A stretch of DNA of 64,000 bases from Pseudomonas sp. (GCF_030150285.1 NZ_JASLGE010000077.1:42864-106863), one strand, 5' to 3'. Shown: positions 1 to 8,962, counted from the first letter of the stretch. The notes: a model not told the origin generated them from the letters alone. A program made the numbers and translations.

Positions 1-77
1 CGCAGAGCAGTATCGTCAAGCAGGTAGGTGATGTGAACCAAGGCAGCGTACAGACAGCGGTAAGTTACAAGTTCTGA
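1..77 (+). CDS. 3' end of an unidentified protein (partial)
   Basis: The reading frame that starts at base 3 gives 24 residues ending in a TGA stop at 75–77. The fragment is rich in Gln, Val and Ser and ends in Tyr-Lys-Phe. A terminal Phe is common in outer-membrane beta-barrel proteins, and the Q–G–N–Q spacing is also faintly curlin-like, but 24 residues are too few to decide. The gene runs off the left edge and converges on glpM. Confidence 0.45.
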   Translation, partial: QSSIVKQVGDVNQGSVQTAVSYKF

Positions 78-86
78 TATGACCCG

Positions 87-114
87 CGTAGGCGCGAGCA
101 AGCCCGCTCCTGCA
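87..114. repeat. REP-like palindrome between convergent genes
   Basis: This short imperfect inverted repeat has the GTAGG…GCGAGC…GCTCCTGC pattern of Pseudomonas repetitive extragenic palindromes. It lies between the end of the partial first gene and the end of glpM. Confidence 0.5.
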
Positions 115-116
115 CA

Positions 117-452
117 TCAGTGCAACCTAATCCAAACGCTGACCAGAACAGTGGCGGCCATGAGCCAGGCTACGGCGGCCAGTGCCAGCGACGCTTCAAG
201 GCGCATGCGGTCGACTAGCAGGTACAGCGCGGCAAGGTAGACGAAGTAGGGGATGATCGACCACATGCCAAACACAATGGTGGTTTTCAGGTCGTCGATC
301 GAGCGGCCTTTGCCGACGATGTAGTGCGCGATCAGGGCAAAGGTCGGAAACAGAGGGACCAACCCTGCGATGTAGTAGTTTTTGGTTTTTGCCAGCATCG
401 CCAGGATGATGACCACGCCTGCGCCCAGTGCCGCTTTTAAAATCAGATCCAT
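117..452 (-). CDS. glpM: GlpM family inner-membrane protein
   Basis: A 111-residue protein with four predicted membrane helices (about residues 3–21, 27–46, 57–80 and 87–107) and no large soluble domain. The size and the Lys-Asn-Tyr-Tyr-Ile-Ala-Gly-Leu-Val-Pro-Leu-Phe-Pro stretch fit the GlpM/YdgC family, whose P. aeruginosa member was linked to alginate production. The biochemical role is unknown. Its ATG overlaps the aauR stop by one base (TGATG), so it is probably translated with aauR. In P. aeruginosa glpM sits next to glpD. Here the aau/aat genes lie between the two. Confidence 0.85.
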   Translation of the reverse strand: MDLILKAALGAGVVIILAMLAKTKNYYIAGLVPLFPTFALIAHYIVGKGRSIDDLKTTIVFGMWSIIPYFVYLAALYLLVDRMRLEASLALAAVAWLMAATVLVSVWIRLH

Positions 453-1777
453 CAGTGTGCCAGCCCGTATTTTTTGACTTTATCGAACAAGGTGGTTTTG
501 GCCATGCCCAGCTCTTGGCTGGCCTGGGTCAGGTTGCCGCCGCTGCGTTGAAGCGCGTCGCTGAGCAGGTTGCGCTCGAAAGCCTCGACGGCCTCCGAAA
601 ACCCCACGCCTTGCGCCGGATGGTTGCCCGTTTTTTTAAATGCGGGTAGCCCGAGGGCAAAGCGTTCGGCCACGTTACGCAATTCGCGCACGTTGCCCGG
701 CCAGTCGTGGCTCATCAGGTTTGACAGGGTCTGGTTGTCCAACTCCGGAGCCGTGCGGTCGAAGCGCAGGGACGACTGCTGCAGGAAGTATTCGAACAGT
801 TGCAGGATGTCTTCGCGACGTTCGCGCAAGGGCGGCAATTCGAGGGTGACCACGTTCAACCGGTAGTAAAGGTCGCTGCGGAACTGGCTGACTTTGCTTA
901 ACTGGTCGAGGTCGGATTTGGTCGCGGCGATCACCCGGCAGTCTACGTCGATGCTCTGGTTGGAGCCCAGGCGTTCCAGTGTTCGTTCCTGCAGGACCCG
1001 TAACAGTTTGATTTGCAGGTTCAGCGGCATGCTTTCCACTTCGTCGAGAAACAACGTACCGCCGTGGGCATGTTCGATCTTGCCGATGCGGCGTTTGCCG
1101 GCACCGGTAAAGGCATTGGCCTCGTGGCCAAATATCTCGCTCTCAAACAGGTTTTCCGGCAAACCACCGCAGTTGAGCGCAACAAACTGCTGGGGCTGGC
1201 GGCGGCTGAAGTCGTGCAGGCAGCGGGCGACCAATTCCTTGCCTGTGCCGGTTTCGCCTTCGATCAGGACGTTGGCTGAAGTATCGGCGACGTTGGCGAT
1301 CAATTCGCGTAATTGCTGCATGGCGGGCGAGCGCCCGATGATGCGCCCTTCCAGTGAGTTGCGCTCGGCCAGTTGGCGGCGCAGTGACCAGACTTCACGC
1401 GCCAGGCTACGTTGTTCCAGCGCCCGGCGCGCAACATCGACCAGCCGCTCGGGCGAAAACGGTTTTTCCATAAAGTCATAGGCACCGTCGCGCATGGCCC
1501 CTACTGCGATCGAAATGTCGCCGTGCCCGGTAATCAGTACGACCGGCAGGCTACGATCACGGGCCTTGAGCCGCTTGAGCAACTCCAGGCCGTCAATGCC
1601 CGGCAGGCGAATATCACTGATGACAATGCCCGGAAAGTTGTCGCCTACCCGTTCCAGCGCCTGTTCGGCGCTGCTCACGCCTTCGCAGTGAATATCTTCA
1701 AGTGCCAGTGCCTGCTGGCAGCCGAGCAGAACATGGGGGTCGTCTTCGACAATCAGGACGGTCAGTTCGGTATTCAT
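452..1777 (-). CDS. aauR: AauR, sigma-54-dependent response regulator for acidic amino acids
   Basis: A 441-residue NtrC-class activator. The receiver domain (about 5–120) has Asp55 as the likely phosphorylation site and Lys105. The AAA+ domain has Walker A at 174–181 (GETGTGKE) and Walker B at 241–246. A FIS-type helix-turn-helix lies at about 400–437. The loop that contacts sigma-54 reads NAFTGA (221–226) rather than the usual GAFTGA. It overlaps aauS by 4 bases and sits beside the aatJQMP transporter, the arrangement known for AauRS, which switches on glutamate/aspartate uptake. DctD is the close alternative, but the AAT neighbours and the AauR-like sites before aatJ favour AauR. Confidence 0.88.
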   Translation of the reverse strand: MNTELTVLIVEDDPHVLLGCQQALALEDIHCEGVSSAEQALERVGDNFPGIVISDIRLPGIDGLELLKRLKARDRSLPVVLITGHGDISIAVGAMRDGAYDFMEKPFSPERLVDVARRALEQRSLAREVWSLRRQLAERNSLEGRIIGRSPAMQQLRELIANVADTSANVLIEGETGTGKELVARCLHDFSRRQPQQFVALNCGGLPENLFESEIFGHEANAFTGAGKRRIGKIEHAHGGTLFLDEVESMPLNLQIKLLRVLQERTLERLGSNQSIDVDCRVIAATKSDLDQLSKVSQFRSDLYYRLNVVTLELPPLRERREDILQLFEYFLQQSSLRFDRTAPELDNQTLSNLMSHDWPGNVRELRNVAERFALGLPAFKKTGNHPAQGVGFSEAVEAFERNLLSDALQRSGGNLTQASQELGMAKTTLFDKVKKYGLAH

Positions 1778-3678
1778 ATCGGCTTGGCCTTAGCGGGTTG
1801 CACCAGCGGTAAAAGAAGGACAAAGGCAACACCCCCGGCGCTGGGGAACTCGGCACTGAGGCTACCGCCTGCCGCTGCCGCGAGGCTGGCTGACAGGGTC
1901 AGACCAAGCCCCAGGCCGTGTTCGCCGGGTTTAGTGGTGTAAAACGGTTCAAACAGATGCTTGCGGGTTTCGAGGTCGATGCCGGGGCCATTGTCACGCA
2001 CGCGCAAGCGGTATTTGCCTTCGCTGAGTTCGCCTTCAAGCCACACCTGAGGCGGCGTTGACTGGCTATGCATGGCGTCGAGTGCGTTGCTGATCAAGTT
2101 GACGAGAATTTGTTCCAGGCGGGTTTGGTCGATGGTGAGCAGGACGTCACTGACGTCACGGTGCAGTTCGACCGATGAAGCTTCGAGGCGCGTGCTCAGC
2201 AGTTGCAGTGTGGCATCGATGGCTTTTTCCAGGCTGGCCTGGCCCTGGTCATCGCCACGGCGGGCGAATGAGCGCAGGTTGGCGGTGATACGGCCCATGC
2301 GGTCAACCAGGTTATTGATGGTGCTGAGGTTATCGGCGGCCACCTTCAAGTCGCCCCGCTCAAGAAAGCGCACGGTATTGCCGGACAAGGTGCGCAAGGC
2401 TGCCAGGGGCTGGTTCAGCTCATGGGCAATGCTGGTGGACATTTGACCGATGGCGGCCAGCTTGCCGGCCTGCACCAGTTCATCCTGGGCATGACGCAAC
2501 GTGTCTTCGGCCTGGCGCCGTTCGCGAATCTGGCCCTTCAGGCGTTCGTTGCTCGCGCGCAAATGCGTGGTGCGCTCAGCGATTTTTCGCTCCAGCTGAT
2601 TGTTGGCTTGCAGCAGGGCTTCGCGGGCTGCCAGACGCGTGGCGATGACCTTGCGGCGTTCGTTCCAGGCAATTAGCAAAAATGCCAGCAACGCAAAGGC
2701 GACGGCTACGAGCATGCCCTGATTGGCCGCGCCGCGTCGCAATTCTTGCAAGGGAGTCAGTAAGGTGATGTCCCATGGCGTGTCGTTCAGGTTGCGGGTC
2801 TGGGCCAGGTAACTGACTTTTTTCTCATCAGTGACCACGGTGTTATTGATGGCATAGGTGACCTTCTCGACCCCGTCGCTCAGTTGCTCCCGGGCCAGAG
2901 GGCTCAGTTCATTGAGCGGCCACCAGTAGTACTGCATGCTGCGCGCCAGCCGTTCCTTGGTGTCGGCACTCAGCGGGCGCACGGATTTGAGGCGCAGTGA
3001 CGGGTCACTGGTGAGGATGATGATGCCGTTTTCATCGCTCACATAGGCTTCGAGGCGGGCGCGTTGCCAACGTTCTTCAAGGGCTTCGAGGCGAACCTTG
3101 ATCACCGCGACGCCAATGATTTTGCCTTGTTCCTCAAGGCCATGAGCCAAGTAGTAACCCGGCTCGCCATTGGTGCTGCCAATGCCGTAGAACCGGCCTG
3201 GCTGGCCGCGTACGGCGTCTTGAAAGTAGGCGCGAAAGGACAGGTCTTCGCCCAGGTAACTGTCCGTATCGCGCCAATTACTGGTGGCCATGACTCGGCC
3301 TGTGGTGTCGAGTACGTAAATGGCTCGGCTGCGGCTTCGGCGGTTGAGGCCTTCCAGGTATTGATTGACGGCGGTGCGATTTGTGGCGGTTGGGTCGGCC
3401 AGCAATTGTGAAACGCTGGACTCCAGCTCAAGCAGGCTGGGCAGGTACGTGTATTTGCCGAGTTCACTCTCGACGGTGCGGGCGTGCAGTTCCAGTTGGC
3501 GTTCGCCGTTCTCACTGAGGGCGCGAATACCCACGTGCTCGCTGATGCGATAGCCCGCATAGCCCAACCCGACGGTTAGCAGGATGATCAGGGGCGGCAG
3601 GAGCAAATGGCGAAGCAGTCGAGGTTTCACGGCAAGTGAGGGCGGGGCACCGCGATAAAGAGTGGGGTCGCATTTCAT
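1774..3678 (-). CDS. aauS: AauS, membrane sensor histidine kinase
   Basis: A 634-residue kinase. It has an N-terminal membrane helix (about 25–43), a periplasmic Cache-like sensor region (about 45–320), a second helix (about 321–339), a coiled coil, a HisKA domain whose His (about 419, in a SIAHELNQPLAAL context) is the phosphorylation site, and a HATPase domain with NALDAM, DNGPG and GLGLGLT motifs. I chose the ATG at 3678 because AAGG lies 8 bases upstream. A GTG directly before it (3681) is possible. It is the partner of aauR, with a 4-base overlap. DctB is the nearest related kinase. Confidence 0.85.
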   Translation of the reverse strand: MKCDPTLYRGAPPSLAVKPRLLRHLLLPPLIILLTVGLGYAGYRISEHVGIRALSENGERQLELHARTVESELGKYTYLPSLLELESSVSQLLADPTATNRTAVNQYLEGLNRRSRSRAIYVLDTTGRVMATSNWRDTDSYLGEDLSFRAYFQDAVRGQPGRFYGIGSTNGEPGYYLAHGLEEQGKIIGVAVIKVRLEALEERWQRARLEAYVSDENGIIILTSDPSLRLKSVRPLSADTKERLARSMQYYWWPLNELSPLAREQLSDGVEKVTYAINNTVVTDEKKVSYLAQTRNLNDTPWDITLLTPLQELRRGAANQGMLVAVAFALLAFLLIAWNERRKVIATRLAAREALLQANNQLERKIAERTTHLRASNERLKGQIRERRQAEDTLRHAQDELVQAGKLAAIGQMSTSIAHELNQPLAALRTLSGNTVRFLERGDLKVAADNLSTINNLVDRMGRITANLRSFARRGDDQGQASLEKAIDATLQLLSTRLEASSVELHRDVSDVLLTIDQTRLEQILVNLISNALDAMHSQSTPPQVWLEGELSEGKYRLRVRDNGPGIDLETRKHLFEPFYTTKPGEHGLGLGLTLSASLAAAAGGSLSAEFPSAGGVAFVLLLPLVQPAKAKPI

Positions 3679-3755
3679 CACAGATGCCTTGGGTCAACCA
3701 CTGCGCTGTGTTGTCGGGTGTATTCCCGGCAGTCAGACGAATCAGGTGGCTTTAC

Positions 3756-3783
3756 TGCGGGAGCTGGCTGGCCAGCTCCCGCA
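3756..3783. repeat. 28-bp perfect palindrome (REP/terminator-like)
   Basis: A 13-bp arm, TG, then its exact complement (core GCGGGAGCTGGC) between the end of aatP and the start of aauS. There is no clear T run, so it may be a REP element or an mRNA-stabilising or rho-independent-like hairpin separating transporter from regulator transcription. Confidence 0.7.
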
Positions 3784-3808
3784 GGAACGGTTTTAAGCGT
3801 TGAATGGC

Positions 3809-4543
3809 TTAATGTTGCAGGATCTTGGCGAGGAATTGCTGTGCACGCTCGGAGCGAGCGTTAACGTCACCGAAGAACTCTTCTTTCTGACAGTCTTCAA
3901 TGATCTGGCCCTGATCCATGAAGATCACGCGGTCGGCCACTTTGCGGGCAAAGCCCATTTCGTGGGTCACGCACATCATGGTCATGCCTTCGTGGGCCAG
4001 TTGCACCATCACGTCCAGCACTTCGTTGACCATTTCCGGGTCGAGCGCCGAGGTGGGTTCGTCAAACAGCATCACAATCGGGTCCATCGCCAGGGCGCGG
4101 GCAATCGCCACACGTTGCTGCTGACCGCCCGAGAGCTGGCCCGGGTGTTTGTGGGCGTGAGCCGACAAGCCGACACGCTCCAGCAGTTCGAGGCCTTTTT
4201 TGGTGGCTTCAGCCTTGCTGCGGCCCAACACCTTGATCTGCGCGATGGTCAGGTTTTCGGTGATGGTCAAGTGCGGGAACAATTCGAAGTGCTGAAACAC
4301 CATGCCAACGCGTGAACGCAGTTTCGGCAGGTTGGTCTTCGGGTCGGCGATGGACGTGCCGTCAACCACGATGTCGCCCTTCTGAAACGGTTCCAGTGCG
4401 TTGACACACTTGATCAGGGTCGATTTGCCCGAACCTGACGGCCCGCAAACCACGATCACTTCGCCTTTTTTGACTTCAGTACTGCAGTCGGTCAGTACCT
4501 GAAAGTCCCCGTACCACTTGTTGATGTTCTTGATCGAGATCAT
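3809..4543 (-). CDS. aatP: AatP, glutamate/aspartate ABC transporter ATPase
   Basis: A 244-residue ATPase of the polar amino acid uptake (GltL/HisP) type. Walker A GPSGSGKST, signature LSGGQQQRVAIARAL and Walker B VMLFDEPTSALD are all present, so it should be active. It drives import through AatQ and AatM at the inner membrane. Its start overlaps the aatM stop by 4 bases. It is the last gene of the aatJQMP operon. Confidence 0.92.
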   Translation of the reverse strand: MISIKNINKWYGDFQVLTDCSTEVKKGEVIVVCGPSGSGKSTLIKCVNALEPFQKGDIVVDGTSIADPKTNLPKLRSRVGMVFQHFELFPHLTITENLTIAQIKVLGRSKAEATKKGLELLERVGLSAHAHKHPGQLSGGQQQRVAIARALAMDPIVMLFDEPTSALDPEMVNEVLDVMVQLAHEGMTMMCVTHEMGFARKVADRVIFMDQGQIIEDCQKEEFFGDVNARSERAQQFLAKILQH

Positions 4544-5214
4544 ACGGCAAACCTTTTTTGCAGACGCTTGACCAGCAGCGAGGCGGAAAAGCTGATGATG
4601 AAATACACCAGACCGGCGAAGATCAGGAATTCGTTGGAGCGGCCGATGATATCGCCACTGGAGCGCGAGGCATTGAGGAAGTCAACCAGCCCTACGGTGT
4701 AAACCAATGAGGTGTCTTGAAACAGGATGATGCTCTGCTGCAGCAGCAGTGGCGTCATTTTGCGGAACGCCTGCGGCAAAATGATCATGCGCATGGCCTG
4801 GCCATAGGTCATGCCCAAGGCTTTGGCAGCGCCCATCTGGCCTTTGGGTATGGCCTGTACCCCGGCCCGCACAATTTCACAGAAATACGCGGCTTCGAAC
4901 ATGACGAAGGCCACCAGGCATGATTCGAAAGCCCCGATGGGGGTGTCTTTGCCGGTGATCCAGCGCAGCACGAACGGCACAGCCAGGTAGAACCAGGTAA
5001 TCACCAGCAGCAACGGGATCGAGCGGAAGTAGTTAACGTAGGCACCGGCCAGGTTGGACATCCACTTGCTGGACGACAAACGCATCAGGGCCAGCACGGT
5101 CCCGAGGGCCACACCACCGACCACGCCCATCACCATCAGCTTCAGGGTCATGATCATGCCGTTCCACAAGCCCGGCAGGGCGGGAACAATACCGCTGAAA
5201 TCGAAGAAGTCCAT
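4540..5214 (-). CDS. aatM: AatM, glutamate/aspartate ABC permease
   Basis: A 224-residue GltK-type inner-membrane permease. It has the HEQM-family coupling motif region (EIVRAGVQAIPKGQMGAAKALGM) that contacts the ATPase, and several hydrophobic helices. Its ATG overlaps the aatQ stop by one base (TAATG) and its stop overlaps aatP, showing tight translational coupling. It forms the channel with AatQ. Confidence 0.92.
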   Translation of the reverse strand: MDFFDFSGIVPALPGLWNGMIMTLKLMVMGVVGGVALGTVLALMRLSSSKWMSNLAGAYVNYFRSIPLLLVITWFYLAVPFVLRWITGKDTPIGAFESCLVAFVMFEAAYFCEIVRAGVQAIPKGQMGAAKALGMTYGQAMRMIILPQAFRKMTPLLLQQSIILFQDTSLVYTVGLVDFLNASRSSGDIIGRSNEFLIFAGLVYFIISFSASLLVKRLQKRFAV

Positions 5215-5960
5215 TATTTGCCCCCCAGTGACATCAGGCCGGGCACTGCGACTTTCTTCTCGATCAAGCGCATCAGCAGCATCAGGCTCATGTTCAGGGT
5301 GAAGTAAATCAACGTAGCCAGGGTGAACGCTTCAAACAGGTTGGCGGAAAACTCGGCCGTCTGTTTGGTTTGTGCCAGCAGTTCCATCAAGCCGATCAAT
5401 GAAGCCACGGACGAGTTCTTGAACACGTTGAGGAATTCGGAGGTGAGGGGTGGAATGATGATGCGATAGGCTTGGGGCAGCAGCACGTTCCAGTAGATCT
5501 GCGGCAGGCTGAAGCCCATGGCGCGGGCAGCTGCTTCCTGGCCGCGCGGCAACGCTTCGATACCGGTACGCACTTGTTCGCACACACGAGCGGCGGTAAA
5601 CAGGCCCAGGCACACGACAACACTCAGGTAGGCCGAGGTCGTCGGGTTAAGGTCTTGTTTGTACCAATCCTGCAGGTCTTGAGGCAGCAGATCGGGTACC
5701 AGGAAGTACCACATGAACAGTTGTACCAGCAGAGGTACGTTACGGAAGATTTCCACGTAAACCGTAGCAATCCCCGCAATAAAACGATTCGGCAGGGTAC
5801 GCATTACGCCTAACAGCGAACCCAGTATCAAGGCCACAATCCATGCGACGACAGCGATCGCGATGGTCCAGCCCAAACCTGCGATAAACCAGTCGAGATA
5901 CGTCTCGCTGCCAACGCCGGTGGACTTGAAGAACACGCTCCAGTCCCAATTGTAATTCAT
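5214..5960 (-). CDS. aatQ: AatQ, glutamate/aspartate ABC permease
   Basis: A 248-residue GltJ-type permease with the EAA loop (VCEQVRTGIEALPRGQEAAARAMGF). I chose the ATG at 5960, which begins MNYNWDWSVFF and gives the usual family length. An in-frame upstream extension of 11 residues (to 5993) lacks the family pattern. It pairs with AatM and is separated from aatJ by about 200 bases, in which binding-protein and permease levels could be uncoupled. Confidence 0.9.
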   Translation of the reverse strand: MNYNWDWSVFFKSTGVGSETYLDWFIAGLGWTIAIAVVAWIVALILGSLLGVMRTLPNRFIAGIATVYVEIFRNVPLLVQLFMWYFLVPDLLPQDLQDWYKQDLNPTTSAYLSVVVCLGLFTAARVCEQVRTGIEALPRGQEAAARAMGFSLPQIYWNVLLPQAYRIIIPPLTSEFLNVFKNSSVASLIGLMELLAQTKQTAEFSANLFEAFTLATLIYFTLNMSLMLLMRLIEKKVAVPGLMSLGGK

Positions 5961-6163
5961 GCAGGGTCTCCCCTCGGATGGGTCTATAAACAAGCACTTG
6001 CTTCAGGGAATCCGTTCTCGCCGGACGCGATCGTCAGGCACACGCTCCCCGCTCGACTACCAGCGGGTCGAGTGCTCTCTTATGCAATTAAGAAGCTAGT
6101 ACAGCAGGTCAACACAGCGTGTGAGTGCGCAGATGCCCACTCACTCGCCGGGGTGTTCAGCAA

Positions 6164-7084
6164 TCAGGCAGCGGGTTTTTCTTCTGGCGCTGGTTTGTCA
6201 TTCGGGTTGGCAATCAGCTCTTTAAGCTCTTTGCTCATCGGGAAGCCGAGGTTCAAATTTTTAGGTGGGATAGGGGACTGGAACCATTTGGCGTAGGATT
6301 TCTCGACGTCACCCGACTTGTAGTAGGCAACGATGGCATCGTCCACGGCTTTTTTGAACTCAGGGTCACCTTTGCGCACCATGCAGCCATAGATCTCGTA
6401 AGACTGTGGCGTGCCGGTAACGGCCCAATCACCTGGTTTCTTGGCCTTGGCCATTTCGCCTGCCAGCAAGGCGTCGTCCATCATGAACGCGACAGCACGG
6501 CCCGACTCAAGCATGTTGAACGCTTCGCCGTGGTCTTTTGCGGAGATCACGTTCATGCCCATCTGCTTGTCGGCGTTCATCGCCTTCAGAATGCGCTCGG
6601 AAGTGGTGCCGGCCGTGGTCACGACGTTTTTGCCCTTCAGGTCAGCGAAGTCCTTGTAAGACGAGTCCTTTTTGGACAGCAGGCGGGTACCGATTTCGAA
6701 GATGCCGACCGAGAAATCGACTTGCTGGGCGCGTTCGGCGTTGTTGGTGGTGGAACCACACTCAACGTCAACGGTGCCGTTTTGCACCAGCGGGATACGT
6801 GTCTGGGAGGTAACCAGGTTGTACTTGACCTTAAGCTCCGGCATATCGAGTTGCTTTTTCAGCCCCTCAACGATTGCCAGTTGTACATCGTGCGAGTAGC
6901 CAACCGGTTTGCCGGAAGCATCTGCAATGTAAGAGAACGGAATAGAGGAGTCACGATGCCCAAGGGTGATGGTGCCGGATTCTTTGATTTTCTTCAGTGT
7001 GCCGGTGAGTTCGGCTGCGAAAACTGGAGTGCTAATCAGAGCGGCAGCAATCGCTGCGGCCAACATTTGCGGAACGATACGCAT
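6164..7084 (-). CDS. aatJ: AatJ, periplasmic glutamate/aspartate-binding protein
   Basis: A 306-residue solute-binding protein of the GltI/DEBP type. The first 23 residues form a signal peptide with a likely cut after Val-Phe-Ala. The mature part shows the bacterial SBP_bac_3 fold pattern. The end is charged and Pro/Glu-rich. It delivers acidic amino acids to AatQM. It is the first gene of the operon and is preceded by a sigma-54 promoter and AauR-like sites. Confidence 0.92.
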   Translation of the reverse strand: MRIVPQMLAAAIAAALISTPVFAAELTGTLKKIKESGTITLGHRDSSIPFSYIADASGKPVGYSHDVQLAIVEGLKKQLDMPELKVKYNLVTSQTRIPLVQNGTVDVECGSTTNNAERAQQVDFSVGIFEIGTRLLSKKDSSYKDFADLKGKNVVTTAGTTSERILKAMNADKQMGMNVISAKDHGEAFNMLESGRAVAFMMDDALLAGEMAKAKKPGDWAVTGTPQSYEIYGCMVRKGDPEFKKAVDDAIVAYYKSGDVEKSYAKWFQSPIPPKNLNLGFPMSKELKELIANPNDKPAPEEKPAA

Positions 7085-7174
7085 CAGTATTTCCTCGACA
7101 TTGTTTTTTTTATTGAACCCGTTAGCGGGCCCTTTATGTACTTCGAATGGTTGAGCATTCGGCCCTGAGTGTAG

Positions 7175-7190
7175 AGCATGAGCCGTGCCA
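7175..7190 (-). promoter_or_regulatory. sigma-54 promoter of aatJQMP
   Basis: Read on the minus strand the site is TGGCACG-N4-ATGCT. This matches the -24 element perfectly and the -12 element at all but one base, with the correct GG-to-GC spacing. Transcription would start near 7163, leaving about 80 bases of leader before aatJ. It fits control by the sigma-54 activator AauR encoded downstream. Confidence 0.85.
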
Positions 7191-7267
7191 TACTTGGTAT
7201 TTATTGGTAAGTGTATGAATTATAAGGAGATTATGTATTTATTTGGTTGTTTGCATCCAGGCTGATG

Positions 7268-7312
7268 CCCGGAAAGCCGAATCATTAAAGGGCAGGCGTT
7301 CGGAAAACCGAA
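7268..7312. promoter_or_regulatory. two AauR-type enhancer sites upstream of aatJ
   Basis: A perfect TTCGG-N4-CCGAA dyad lies at 7299–7312 and a weaker copy (CCCGG-N4-CCGAA) at 7268–7281. Their centres are 31 bp apart, three helical turns, so they face the same side. They begin about 80 bp upstream of the -24 box, a normal enhancer distance. TTCGG-N4-CCGAA is the motif I recall being proposed for AauR. Confidence 0.78.
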
Positions 7313-7333
7313 TAGGTTTGGTGCATAGGAAGT

Positions 7334-7367
7334 AGTTGTAGGATCCGGCAAGCCGGTTCCTACAACT
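7334..7367. repeat. REP-like hairpin downstream of glpD
   Basis: An inverted repeat with outer arms AGTTGTAGGA / TCCTACAACT and an inner CCGGC-AAG-CCGG stem, 36 bases past the glpD stop. GTAGGA…TCCTAC is the typical edge of Pseudomonas REP elements. It may also end or protect the glpD transcript. Confidence 0.65.
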
Positions 7368-7403
7368 GATGGGGCGGGGTCTTAAATTGCTATAGGCGTG
7401 TTA

Positions 7404-8939
7404 TCAGGCTGCTTCAACGCGGTGTTTCAGGTTGAGGCTGGTCATGTAACGGCCCAGATGCTCTTGCTCTTGCGCGGTGGTGAACAGGCCCAGTTTGGTC
7501 CGTCGCCACAGGATGTCCTGTGCATCGAGCGCCCATTCTTGACGACACAGGTAGTCGACCTCGCGGCTGTAGAGACCACTGCCGATGTGTTCGCCCATGT
7601 CGGTAAGGCTCTGCATGCCCTCTAGCAGGTGCCACGAGCGGCTCCCGTAGGTAATCGCCCAGCGTTTGGCAATGGCAGCGTCCAGCCAGCTGTGCTTGCT
7701 GACCAGGGCCGCGCTCAGGGCTTGCGGGGTTGTCATACCTTCACCGCCCGGCAACGTGGCGTTGGCGGTCCAGCTCGGCTTGAGCTGAGTGAAGTAAGGC
7801 GTCAGTTCGGCCATGGCCGACTCGGCCAGTTTACGGTAGGTGGTCAGTTTGCCACCAAAGACAGAGAGCAGCGGTGCTTCACCTGGCGTGCCGGACAAGG
7901 CCAGGGTGTAGTCACGCGTCACGGCCGAAGGGTTATCGGATTCGTCATTGCACAGCGGTCGCACGCCGGAGTAGGTGCGCAGAATATCGCTACGGCTCAC
8001 CTGCTGTTTGAAGTGCGAATTGACCACCTTGAGCAGGTAATCGGTTTCCTCTTCGGTGATGCTGACTTTGGCCGGATCGCCTGTGTATTCACGGTCAGTG
8101 GTGCCGATGATGGTGAATTGGTCCATGTAGGGGATGGTGAATACGATGCGTTGGTCTTCGTTCTGCAGGATGAACGCGTTGGGTGCGTCATACAGCTTGG
8201 GCACGATCAGGTGGCTGCCCTGGATCAGGCGAATACCATAGGGCGAGTCCATTTTCAGATCGTCTTTAATGAACTTGGCAACCCAAGGGCCTGCCGCATT
8301 GACCAGCGCTTTGCTGCGAATCGAAAACAGGCTGCCGTCAGCACGCTCCAGGTTCAATTCCCACATGCCTTTGTCACGCCGTGCGCTCACGCAGCGGGTT
8401 TGGGTATGCACGTGTGCGCCTTTTTCGCGTGCGGCCATGGCATTGAGCACCACAAGCCGGGCATCGTCGACCCAGCAATCCGAGTATTCGAAGCCTTTGG
8501 TGATTTCAGCTTTGAGTGGGCTTGTGGCATCGAATTTCAGGCTGGTCGACCCGGCGAGCTTTTCGCGTTTGCCCAAGTGGTCATACAGGAAAAGGCCCGC
8601 ACGAATCATCCAGGCAGGGCGCAGATGCGGACGGTGTGGCAGTACAAAGCGCATGGGTTTGACGATATGAGGAGCCTTGGCCAGCAGCACTTCACGTTCA
8701 GCAAGGGCCTCGCGCACCAGCCGGAACTCGTAGTGTTCGAGGTAGCGCAGCCCGCCGTGAATCAGCTTGCTGCTGGCTGAGGAAGTGTGACTAGCCAGGT
8801 CGTCCTTTTCGCAAAGGAACACAGACAGGCCTCGGCCGGCAGCGTCTGCCGCGATCCCGACACCGTTGATCCCGCCGCCAATAACGGCAACGTCGTAAAC
8901 CTCAGCGAGCGGAGTGGCAGGCAAGGGGGTGTGCGACAT
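7404..8939 (-). CDS. glpD: aerobic glycerol-3-phosphate dehydrogenase
   Basis: A 511-residue FAD enzyme that oxidises glycerol 3-phosphate to dihydroxyacetone phosphate and passes electrons to quinone at the inner membrane. The dinucleotide motif GGGINGVG is at 21–28, followed by the family block around SSASSKLIHGGLRYLE. The C-terminal DAO_C domain is present and the length is normal. Two GlpR boxes lie immediately upstream, so it should be induced by glycerol or glycerol 3-phosphate. Confidence 0.97.
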   Translation of the reverse strand: MSHTPLPATPLAEVYDVAVIGGGINGVGIAADAAGRGLSVFLCEKDDLASHTSSASSKLIHGGLRYLEHYEFRLVREALAEREVLLAKAPHIVKPMRFVLPHRPHLRPAWMIRAGLFLYDHLGKREKLAGSTSLKFDATSPLKAEITKGFEYSDCWVDDARLVVLNAMAAREKGAHVHTQTRCVSARRDKGMWELNLERADGSLFSIRSKALVNAAGPWVAKFIKDDLKMDSPYGIRLIQGSHLIVPKLYDAPNAFILQNEDQRIVFTIPYMDQFTIIGTTDREYTGDPAKVSITEEETDYLLKVVNSHFKQQVSRSDILRTYSGVRPLCNDESDNPSAVTRDYTLALSGTPGEAPLLSVFGGKLTTYRKLAESAMAELTPYFTQLKPSWTANATLPGGEGMTTPQALSAALVSKHSWLDAAIAKRWAITYGSRSWHLLEGMQSLTDMGEHIGSGLYSREVDYLCRQEWALDAQDILWRRTKLGLFTTAQEQEHLGRYMTSLNLKHRVEAA

Positions 8940-8962
8940 GGAAGAGCCTCGCGTTCTTTACG

